7,215 nt of DNA from Prevotella sp. (GTDB lineage Bacteria; Bacteroidota; Bacteroidia; Bacteroidales; Bacteroidaceae), in assembly GCA_021204735.1 (NCBI GenBank), contig JAJPYV010000429.1, positions 1 through 7,215 on the forward strand, read 5' to 3'. This document shows positions 1 through 6,113 of this stretch, in pieces (the stretch's first letter is position 1; each line of letters starts with the position of its first letter). The notes below the pieces were generated by a model. That model worked only from the letters and a program-made list of their open reading frames with translations. It searched no databases and was not told where the DNA came from. A program made the position numbers and the translations under genes.

Positions 1-28
1 ATTTATATTAATTTTTAACTATTAACAA

Positions 29-2380
29 ATGAGAAAATTACTGACATTATGCACATTATTGTGTTTATGTGTGTTTGCTAACGTGGCGAAAGCTGACGTT
101 ATTGAAGTACCTTTAGATGGTACGGAAGTTTCATACGGAACTGGCACGAATTGTTTTTCCTTTACAATTCCAAGTACGGATGGAACGCTTACTATTGTAA
201 GTGGAGATTTAGATTACCTTTATATAGATGAGGCATGTACAGAAGGTGTGGTAGATGGTACATATAAATCTGGTTATCCAGCATCATATATTTACTCAAA
301 TCTTACCCCAGGTACAACATATTATGGATCATTCTATGCTTTGGAAGCAGGCACTATCTCTGCAACATACGAAGCTACTGGTGGAGATGAAACACAGGTT
401 GAGTTGACACTTTTATATCCGACAGCAGATGATGGTGTAGTTAATGGCAAGCTCGAAGCAGCATCATTGGTTGATGGCGAGACATCAATAAAGGTCGGTG
501 TAAATGTTTATGATGAGAACTACGTACTGAATCTTGTGTTTGGTGAGGGTGATAACTATTTGACAATGGCAACACTCACTTCTGCCGATTTCACAAGCGA
601 CGGTGAAGGGGGATATTACACATGGACATGCGGATATGACTATTCTCTTACAACAGGAAGTGAATATCCAGTAGTAGCCACCCTGAAGAGCAGTCAGCAA
701 AACGGTACAGTACTTGCAACGGCAACAATCCTGACGTATGTAGGAACCTCTGAGTCCACTGTTTCAAACGTAACGCTTGTATCTTCCGACCCTAAGGCAG
801 AAACTGATGGTGAAACTATTACCGTAGGAGAAGATGGAGGTACAATAACTCTTACATTCTCTGACTATGTAAAGGTTGACGAAGTCTTATCATTTATCAA
901 CACTTATCAGGAGTGGGGTAATAATACAGCTATCGAAAGTGCAACAGCAGCTTCTGATACTGACGAAGATGGTTGCGCTACCATATGGACAATTACTGTA
1001 GATGCTACTACGTTAGAAGCATTGGAGAGTGATGGTATGATGTTGGCAGTATATGTAACCGACCATAATGGCAAGCTCTATGAAGGCAATGGCTATTGCA
1101 CACTTACCTACTATTATACTATTGGTGAAGGCAATGACGATAATGGTGAAAGTACTTTGATTACTCTTGTTTCACCTGAGAGTGAGATTACGAGTGCAAG
1201 TATAGCCGCTGATGAGGAGGTTGTGGTTAATTCAAATGTAAACGGATACATGACATTGGCAATTTATGATGTTGCTTCATCTGATACTATATATACAGGT
1301 TATTTCCAGGATGTAGAGCAGACGAGTGAAGGATATCAATATACATGGAGCTGTCCAATTGATGTAACATTATACAAGGGTCATTCATACGCATTTGCTG
1401 TAACATTGAGCGAGGCACAAGGTGCTGATGTACTTGGTTCAGAAGTTCTTATTACTTATACAGGTACAACAGAGGAGGAAGAAAATTCTACAGTAGTACT
1501 TGAAAGCGTAACTCCAGACGAGAATGTTGCTTGGGCTGAGGCAGTTGACAAAGAGGTTGTTGTAACATTCTCTGGCCTGGTTAAAGTTGAGGAGGCATTT
1601 ATCAATGGTGGCCAGTTATATGGATCTCTTTCATTAGATAGCAAGGCAACAGGTGATGACACCACAAACGGTTACTCATCAGAGTGGACAATCACCGTAG
1701 ATGAGGTGTATTTAGAATTGTTCAATGGCAGTTCTATCCAAATATTCGTTACAGCCGTAGACCAGGAAGGAAATACAGTATTGGATAATGATGGCAACGA
1801 TATTGTCATTTCTTATCAAGTAGGTATTGACGATGGCAACTATGATGGTTACACATTCGATCCTGAGAATGGTTCAACCGTTAGCAGTCTGAGTGCTATT
1901 AATGTCGGTTACACATTGGAGTATGACGAAGATGAGAATATTATCGGAGGTGGTATCGGACTTAGCTACAATGGAGGCTCAATTCAGATTTACGATGCAA
2001 CCAATAATCTCAGGGCAACAATAACTGCTGACGATTGTGAGGAGAATTGGGGTAGCGATGATTGGTCAGACCCAGCATACTATGTATGTACAAGTATAAC
2101 TATCTCATTTGATGAGATTACAGATCCAGGTGTTTATACCGTAATTATCCCGGCAGGATTCTTCGTATTGGGATCTGAACAGTTTGCACAATCAAGCGGA
2201 CAGGTAACTCTTAAATACACCGTTAATCCTACTACAGCTATCAATGCAATAAGCACTGCTGTCAGCGAGGGCGCGGAGGTTTACAACCTGTCTGGCCAGC
2301 GCATTGGTTCTGCAAAGAATGGTGCTGTCAACATCATTAAGTTTGCAGATGGTACAGTAAAGAAAGTATTAGTGAAATAA
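29..2380 (+). CDS. Secreted, highly acidic modular beta-rich protein with a C-terminal sorting-type tail
   Basis: Function not recognised; no catalytic motif is visible. The 783-aa product starts with a signal peptide (residues 1-22, MRKLL..., cleavage likely after AKA before D23). The mature part reads as beta-rich modules: A (about 25-118), B1 (125-238), C1 (244-366), B2 (376-480), C2 (487-599) and D (606-733). B1/B2 share YTW-[ST]-C and a closing ITYTGT/LTYVGT strand. C1/C2 share a TFS..VKV[DE]E..FIN block and WTITVD. The tail (about 751-783) has NLSGQR, NIIK, ADGT and KKVLVK, resembling the type IX secretion or Por-type tails of Bacteroidetes; from this I infer export to the cell surface or medium. 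By my count the mature chain has about 119 Asp/Glu against 19 Lys/Arg. The ATG at 29 directly precedes the signal peptide, follows an A-rich stretch (TATTAACAA), and has no Shine-Dalgarno. It could be an adhesin, a surface-layer protein or a glycan-binding protein. The ORF is certain; the role is open. Confidence 0.9.
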   Translation: MRKLLTLCTLLCLCVFANVAKADVIEVPLDGTEVSYGTGTNCFSFTIPSTDGTLTIVSGDLDYLYIDEACTEGVVDGTYKSGYPASYIYSNLTPGTTYYGSFYALEAGTISATYEATGGDETQVELTLLYPTADDGVVNGKLEAASLVDGETSIKVGVNVYDENYVLNLVFGEGDNYLTMATLTSADFTSDGEGGYYTWTCGYDYSLTTGSEYPVVATLKSSQQNGTVLATATILTYVGTSESTVSNVTLVSSDPKAETDGETITVGEDGGTITLTFSDYVKVDEVLSFINTYQEWGNNTAIESATAASDTDEDGCATIWTITVDATTLEALESDGMMLAVYVTDHNGKLYEGNGYCTLTYYYTIGEGNDDNGESTLITLVSPESEITSASIAADEEVVVNSNVNGYMTLAIYDVASSDTIYTGYFQDVEQTSEGYQYTWSCPIDVTLYKGHSYAFAVTLSEAQGADVLGSEVLITYTGTTEEEENSTVVLESVTPDENVAWAEAVDKEVVVTFSGLVKVEEAFINGGQLYGSLSLDSKATGDDTTNGYSSEWTITVDEVYLELFNGSSIQIFVTAVDQEGNTVLDNDGNDIVISYQVGIDDGNYDGYTFDPENGSTVSSLSAINVGYTLEYDEDENIIGGGIGLSYNGGSIQIYDATNNLRATITADDCEENWGSDDWSDPAYYVCTSITISFDEITDPGVYTVIIPAGFFVLGSEQFAQSSGQVTLKYTVNPTTAINAISTAVSEGAEVYNLSGQRIGSAKNGAVNIIKFADGTVKKVLVK

Positions 2381-2381
2381 T

Positions 2382-2392
2382 ACTATTAACAA
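2382..2392 (+). repeat. 11-bp direct repeat (copy 2) flanking the secreted-protein gene
   Basis: ACTATTAACAA occurs at 18-28, immediately before the ATG at 29, and again at 2382-2392, one base after the TAA stop at 2378-2380. The identity is exact over 11 bases and breaks on both sides. It may be coincidence in AT-rich DNA, a conserved translation leader whose own gene has been lost, or a recombination scar. Confidence 0.5.
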
Positions 2393-2438
2393 GTAGAGCG
2401 AAATCTTAATAGATTTTTCTATTTAAATTTTGGTGAGA

Positions 2439-2475
2439 GGAGAGGTGTGACTACATGTCGCACCTCTCTGTTTTC
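2439..2475 (+). terminator. Intrinsic terminator after the secreted-protein gene
   Basis: The arms AGAGGTGTGAC (2441-2451) and GTCGCACCTCT (2457-2467) pair over 11 bp with one G-U wobble around a TACAT loop. The stem extends outward by G2440-C2468 and G2439-U2469. A U-rich stretch (GTTTTCTGTCT) follows. The hairpin lies about 60 nt past the stop codon and should separate this gene from the operon that starts at 2633. Confidence 0.88.
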
Positions 2476-2553
2476 TGTCTTAATTAAGATTTGCAAACTA
2501 ATAACCGCAAGGAGCCTAACAAATTTTTCATTTTTCATTTTTATCGCTCATTC

Positions 2554-2580
2554 AAGGAGCATTGTTAAATAATGCTTTTT
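2554..2580 (+). other. Weak hairpin with U-run upstream of the DUF4468 gene
   Basis: AGCATT (2558-2563) and AATGCT (2571-2576) form a 6-bp stem around a GTTAAAT loop. Outward pairing with the following T-run adds two G-U and two A-U pairs. It resembles a poor intrinsic terminator and could back up the one at 2439-2475. It also lies where the -33 region of the downstream promoter would fall, so it may have no role of its own. Just upstream, 2524-2542 is a short tandem repeat: two TTTTTCA units plus TTTTT. Confidence 0.35.
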
Positions 2581-2605
2581 ATGGTGTTTCTCAAATTTTA
2601 TTTAC

Positions 2606-2613
2606 TAATTTTG
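2606..2613 (+). promoter_or_regulatory. Candidate Bacteroidetes -7 promoter box for the DUF4468-porin operon
   Basis: TAATTTTG matches the Bacteroidetes -7 consensus TAnnTTTG exactly and lies 19 nt before the ATG at 2633, so the untranslated leader would be only about 12-15 nt. No TTTG sits at the expected -33 spacing (around 2582-2585 the sequence is TGGT), so the promoter would have a poor -33 element. No other TAnnTTTG box is seen in the gaps between the three following genes. Confidence 0.45.
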
Positions 2614-2632
2614 CAGAATATTATGTCCTGAT

Positions 2633-3280
2633 ATGAGAAAATTATTTTTTTTAATAGCTTTTTTTTGTCATTTGGGAATATTTGCCCAGACGGTATGGGA
2701 TAAGCCAGATATAGGCAACGACCAGACAGGGGATTCAGTGAAGATTCAGAAAGAGGCAAAGGTCAGTAAAGATGAGAAATATTTAGAGGGCGCAGTTCCA
2801 GAGATTGACGGTAAGGTAGAGTGGACTTTGGAACTTGACGTTCCTGGTAAGGATGCCGTACAGATTTACGACATCATGCTTGCTTGTTTCTCGGAGCTCA
2901 CGAAATCTAAAAACCAACTTGAGGGCAGTAGTGTGTCGCTTGTCAGCAAGCAAGACCATATTGTAGTTGCAAGTGTAAAGGAATGGCTTATGTTCAGGGA
3001 TAATGTGATAAACCTTGACAGGACGAAGTTTTATTATACATTGATGGCAAACTGCTATGACAATCGTCTTAAGGTAACGATGAACAGGATTGCTTACAAG
3101 TATGACGAGGAAAATGGCAGGGGAGGCTATTTCTATAATGCGGAAGATTGGATTAATGACAAGAATGCTCTCAATAAGAAAAAGACGAAACTTCTGCTTG
3201 GCTCTGCCAAATTCCGTCGTAAGACTGTTGACCGCAAGGATGAAGTCTTTGACATGATAAGGTTAGCTGTTTCCAAATAG
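2633..3280 (+). CDS. Exported DUF4468 domain protein
   Basis: The 215-aa product has a signal peptide at residues 1-18 (MRKLFFLIAFF..., cleavage likely at IFA before Q19). Cys12 is not in a lipobox, so a lipoprotein is unlikely and the protein is probably periplasmic. A linker leads to KYLEGAVPEIDGKVEW (50-64), the typical entry to the DUF4468 domain, which Pfam describes as having a TBP-like fold. The domain continues through PGKDAVQIYD, a helix, the VSLVSKQDHIVVAS strand pair and FYYTLMANCYDNRLKVTMNRIAYKYD (133-158), followed by a charged helical C-terminus. The molecular function of DUF4468 is not known. The ATG at 2633 is the only start that gives the complete signal peptide. Two 8-T runs lie inside the signal-peptide codons. 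The gene is followed after 23 nt by a small membrane protein gene and then by a porin, which suggests an envelope-related operon. Confidence 0.88.
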   Translation: MRKLFFLIAFFCHLGIFAQTVWDKPDIGNDQTGDSVKIQKEAKVSKDEKYLEGAVPEIDGKVEWTLELDVPGKDAVQIYDIMLACFSELTKSKNQLEGSSVSLVSKQDHIVVASVKEWLMFRDNVINLDRTKFYYTLMANCYDNRLKVTMNRIAYKYDEENGRGGYFYNAEDWINDKNALNKKKTKLLLGSAKFRRKTVDRKDEVFDMIRLAVSK

Positions 3281-3303
3281 TTTTAATTAATATTTAATGC
3301 GCA

Positions 3304-3540
3304 ATGATTCCTGAACAAGATAATTTTCATTATGAACGGCCATCGAGACGGCGTAGAAATGAGGAGGAGAAGCCTGTGCGCTTTCTTTTGCTCCGCAACA
3401 TACTCAACACTGTGTTTATATTGGGTGCGATTGTCGGTGTACTCCTTTATGTCTATAAGAATGAGCAGGTGGGCACTATCGTAATTCTCGGTTCGATGAT
3501 GTTCAAGATTGTAGAATGCGTTTTCCGTTTTATGAAATGA
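3304..3540 (+). CDS. Small protein with two predicted membrane helices
   Basis: I do not recognise a named family. The 78-aa product has a charged, Arg-rich N-terminus (RPSRRRRNEEEKPVR, 12-26) with no signal peptide. Two hydrophobic segments follow: about 31-51 (RNILNTVFILGAIVGVLLYVY) and 56-74 (VGTIVILGSMMFKIVECVF), joined by a short KNEQ turn. The positive-inside rule puts the N-terminus in the cytoplasm and predicts an inner-membrane hairpin. The second helix carries K68 and E71, unusual within a bilayer and possibly a contact surface. The gene lies 23 nt after the DUF4468 gene, and its TGA stop is embedded in the ATGA start of the porin gene. This close packing supports a real coding gene, co-transcribed and translationally coupled. 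The ATG at 3304 gives the full N-terminus; an ATG at 3297 is in another frame and closes after five codons. Confidence 0.75.
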   Translation: MIPEQDNFHYERPSRRRRNEEEKPVRFLLLRNILNTVFILGAIVGVLLYVYKNEQVGTIVILGSMMFKIVECVFRFMK

Positions 3541-5858
3541 GAGTCAGGTTCTCCGTCATTCTTCTCCTTTTTCTCTTTTGCTTGTCCGCAAGTTCGCAGG
3601 ATTATAACCAACTTACGGATACGGGAGAGTACACACCTGCCGGCAGTAAGAGTTTGCAGGACTCCCTGAAGTCTAAAAGTCAGGAGATACCAAAGGGCCT
3701 GAAGGTATGGACGGTGGATGAGCGATTTGGCGAGCGTTTTGCGGCGGAGCCGGATACTCTTCCGCACATGTACATGAACACCATCTTCGCATCCGGTCTC
3801 CGTGGAGAGTATAACACTTTGGGAAACCTCGGATCACCACGCATAAACAGGATTTTTGTAGACAGAAAAGAACCGGAACAATTTATATTCACGCAACCGT
3901 ATGACTATTTTGTAACACCTATTGAGAATTTTCAGTTCACCAACACTCTTTCTCCTATAACGAATATCTCTTACAACGAGTGCGGAAATCGTACCAACGG
4001 AGAAAATCATTTCAATGCGCTGTTTGCCGTAAACGCAGGTAAGAAATTCGGTGCCGGTTTCAAATTTGATTATATTTATGGCAGAGGTTATTACGACAGT
4101 CAGAGTACTTCGCATTTCAACTATACCATGTATGCCTCTTATCTTGGGGAGCGATACAATGCACATTTCCTTTTCTCAACCAATCATGAGAAGGTTACGG
4201 AGAATGGCGGTATCACGGATGATGAATATATTACCCATCCTGAAGCCTTTGATGACAATTACCGTGAGAGTGAGATACCAACAGTGTTTGACCAGAACTG
4301 GAACCGTAATGACAACCAGCATATTTTCTTCACGCACAGATATAGTCTCGGTTTCAGTCATAAAGTACCTATGACCGAAGAGGAGATTGCAGCCAAGAAA
4401 TTTGCGATTGAGTCGCAGAAGGAAAATGAGGCTAATCGGGCTAAGGAGGCTGCGCGAAGAAAAGCGGAGAGGGAAGGCAGAGACTTTGATGAGGATAACT
4501 ATCAGGAGGAAAAGACATACGCCGGTCGCCCTGATGATGCCAAAATTGCAGGCAATGAACCAGCAGTGAACGACACCTTGAAGAATGAGCGTATTTCTGT
4601 TGATAAGGAAACAGCAGACAGTTTGTTGACGGCACAGATTATCGAGCCAGTTGATAGTGCGTCAATGTGGATGAAAGACGAGTATGTTCCTGTTACGAGT
4701 TTTATTCACACATTGAAGTATGACAATTACAACCGTATTTATGAGGCATACAACTCGCCCGATGATTATTATCTGAACACATACAACGCATACGACAAGT
4801 TCTCTGGAGATTCGATATACGACAAGACACATTTCTTTTCTCTCAAGAACACTTTTGCCATTGCCCTGCTTGAAGGCTTTCACAGTTGGGCGAAGTTTGG
4901 ACTACGTGCATTCATCACGTCAGACTTGCGTCACTTTGAGTTGCCGGATTCTATCAATGGTACAAGTACGTACACAGAGCATGACCTGAGTGTCGGCGGT
5001 CAGTTGTCGAAATCACAGGGCACTATGTTCCATTATGGAGTTACCGCTGAGGTTTGGCTTACGGGTGTGAACTCAGGACAGTTGAAGATAGACGCCAACG
5101 CTGACCTGAATTTCCGCCTGTTCAAAGATACTGTAACTCTTGCGGCACGCGCATTCATCCATAGGGTGAATCCTACATTCTATTTCCGCCATTATCATTC
5201 AAAGCATCTTTGGTGGGACAATGATAATCTGAGTCAGGAAATCCGAACAAGGATTGAGGGGTCTCTTTCTCTGAAACGTACCAAAACCATGTTGCGAGTA
5301 GCTTTTGATGATTTGAAAGACTATACCTATTTCGCCCAGAAGTATGATATTACCTCTTCTTTCGGTCGTGCGGGCAATACCGTTACTGTGGAACAGAGTT
5401 CCGGCAACATCAGTCTTCTGACATTGCAATTGGCGCAGGACTTTTCTCTCGGACCTCTCAAATGGGAAAATATGATAACCTACCAGAAGTCGAGCAATCA
5501 GGATGTCCTGCCTGTTCCGTTATTGAATATCTACACGAACCTATATTTCCATTTTATGGTAGCCCATGTTCTCACCATCGATCTTGGTGGCGACCTTCGC
5601 TACTTCACGAAATATAAGGCACCCGACTATTGTCCCGCACTCGGTCAATACACTGTACAGAACAACGGAGAGAACAATGTGGACGTAGGAAATTATCCAT
5701 ATATTAATGTGTATGCCAACTTCCATTTGAAGCATACCCGTTTCTTCGTAATGATGAGTCATATCAATTCTTCTGCAGGAAACTATTTCCTTACACCTCA
5801 CTACCCATGCAACGGAAGGGTGCTGCGCTTCGGCGTTTCATGGAATTTCTTCAATTGA
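3537..5858 (+). CDS. Outer-membrane beta-barrel 'putative porin' (Porin_10-like)
   Basis: The 773-aa product resembles the Bacteroidetes 'putative porin' family, presumed to form an outer-membrane channel; the substrate is unknown. I chose the ATG at 3537 over the in-frame ATG at 3516. It forms an ATGA overlap with the previous stop and starts the signal peptide cleanly (MRVRFSVILLLFLFCLSASS, cleavage before Q21), whereas the upstream start adds MRFPFYE and extends further into the previous gene. After the signal come a conserved-looking N-terminal segment (GLKVWTVDERFG, TLPHMYMNTIF), then many alternating aromatic/polar strands with GxKFDY- and YGxxYxAHFLF-type patterns. The last residues (LRFGVSWNFF before the final Asn) match the aromatic closing strand of outer-membrane barrels. 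An unusual charged segment (DNA 4371-4670, about residues 279-378), rich in Glu/Lys/Arg and helix-like, interrupts the strands. I am confident of an outer-membrane barrel, less so of porin activity. Confidence 0.88.
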   Translation: MRVRFSVILLLFLFCLSASSQDYNQLTDTGEYTPAGSKSLQDSLKSKSQEIPKGLKVWTVDERFGERFAAEPDTLPHMYMNTIFASGLRGEYNTLGNLGSPRINRIFVDRKEPEQFIFTQPYDYFVTPIENFQFTNTLSPITNISYNECGNRTNGENHFNALFAVNAGKKFGAGFKFDYIYGRGYYDSQSTSHFNYTMYASYLGERYNAHFLFSTNHEKVTENGGITDDEYITHPEAFDDNYRESEIPTVFDQNWNRNDNQHIFFTHRYSLGFSHKVPMTEEEIAAKKFAIESQKENEANRAKEAARRKAEREGRDFDEDNYQEEKTYAGRPDDAKIAGNEPAVNDTLKNERISVDKETADSLLTAQIIEPVDSASMWMKDEYVPVTSFIHTLKYDNYNRIYEAYNSPDDYYLNTYNAYDKFSGDSIYDKTHFFSLKNTFAIALLEGFHSWAKFGLRAFITSDLRHFELPDSINGTSTYTEHDLSVGGQLSKSQGTMFHYGVTAEVWLTGVNSGQLKIDANADLNFRLFKDTVTLAARAFIHRVNPTFYFRHYHSKHLWWDNDNLSQEIRTRIEGSLSLKRTKTMLRVAFDDLKDYTYFAQKYDITSSFGRAGNTVTVEQSSGNISLLTLQLAQDFSLGPLKWENMITYQKSSNQDVLPVPLLNIYTNLYFHFMVAHVLTIDLGGDLRYFTKYKAPDYCPALGQYTVQNNGENNVDVGNYPYINVYANFHLKHTRFFVMMSHINSSAGNYFLTPHYPCNGRVLRFGVSWNFFN

Positions 5859-5888
5859 TTTTATAGGGAATTACATGAAACCGCTTAC

Positions 5889-5916
5889 ATTTTAAACTAA
5901 TTTGCAAGTTTAAAAT
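5889..5916. repeat. Perfect AT-rich inverted repeat upstream of the ilvC promoter
   Basis: ATTTTAAACT (5889-5898) and AGTTTAAAAT (5907-5916) are perfect 10-bp inverted arms around the 8-nt AATTTGCA. The repeat starts 31 nt after the porin stop and ends 17 nt before the ilvC -33 box. No U-run follows on either strand, so it is a poor intrinsic terminator. It could be an operator for a dimeric regulator or a 3'-end stabilising hairpin for the porin transcript. Confidence 0.6.
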
Positions 5917-5933
5917 AAAAGATTAAAAGAAAA

Positions 5934-5965
5934 TTTGTTCATGTCGTGGTAAATTGTTATCTTTG
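5934..5965 (+). promoter_or_regulatory. Bacteroidetes-type promoter for ilvC
   Basis: TTTG at 5934-5937 and TATCTTTG at 5958-5965 are separated by 20 nt. This matches the Bacteroidetes primary sigma factor consensus TTTG-N19-21-TAnnTTTG exactly. Transcription should begin near 5970-5973, leaving a leader of about 140 nt before the ilvC ATG at 6114. Confidence 0.85.
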
Positions 5966-5971
5966 CACCCC

Positions 5972-6113
5972 GAAAAGAGAAACATTTTACAACCTTTGCC
6001 GTTGTTTCGTGTAAATAATGGGTGAGTCAATTACATCTTTTGAAAAAGGAATGCTGACACACAGGGCTTAGTAATAACCGTTGCTCGTATATGGCAACAT
6101 AAAAATTAGTTTT
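5972..6113 (+). other. Inferred 5' leader of ilvC
   Basis: This is the inferred untranslated region from the promoter at 5934-5965 to the ATG at 6114. It holds a hairpin ACAAC/GTTGT (5989-5993 with 6001-6005) and another, GTTGC/GCAAC (6080-6084 with 6094-6098), ending 15 nt before the start codon. An open stretch of 17 codons (ATG 6018 to TAG 6069-6071) is present but is not rich in Ile, Leu or Val codons, so it is not a classical branched-chain leader peptide. I do not recognise a known riboswitch class. A regulatory role is possible because the leader is long, but nothing in the sequence demonstrates one. Confidence 0.45.

Noticed and set aside
1..28. Possible -7 box TAATTTTT at 9-16 for the first gene
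   Set aside because: It lacks the final G of TAnnTTTG, lies only 12 nt before the ATG, and the -33 region is outside the window. The real promoter is probably upstream.
2524..2542. TTTTTCA tandem repeat as a functional microsatellite
   Set aside because: There are only two complete units plus a partial one, in AT-rich intergenic DNA and not clearly within promoter spacing, so it is too short to claim a role.
3453..3767. Antisense open frame (104 aa) across the start of the porin gene, and similar opposite-strand frames over the porin (3834-4166, 5541-5801) and the secreted protein
   Set aside because: They are shadows of well-supported + strand genes, with no recognisable domain, signal peptide or promoter of their own.
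4051..4374. Alternative + strand frame of 107 aa inside the porin gene
   Set aside because: It lies wholly in another frame of a gene with clear barrel strand patterns on both sides. Its translation is low in complexity and has no recognisable family.
5889..5916. Inverted repeat as the intrinsic terminator of the porin operon
   Set aside because: The stem is almost entirely A-U and is followed by TAAAATAAAA-type A-rich sequence, not a U-run, on the + strand. The minus strand gives no U-run either.
6018..6071. 17-codon open frame in the ilvC leader as a branched-chain leader peptide gene
   Set aside because: It contains only one Ile and one Leu codon and no Val, with no run of regulatory codons. 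It is too short and unremarkable to call as a gene.
6081..6113. Extended ilvC start at TTG 6081 (11 extra residues)
   Set aside because: The TTG lies in the 6080-6098 hairpin, and the extra residues (LVYGNIKISF) do not resemble the family. The ATG at 6114 gives the usual MAEMNFGG start and a 347-aa length typical of Bacteroidetes IlvC.
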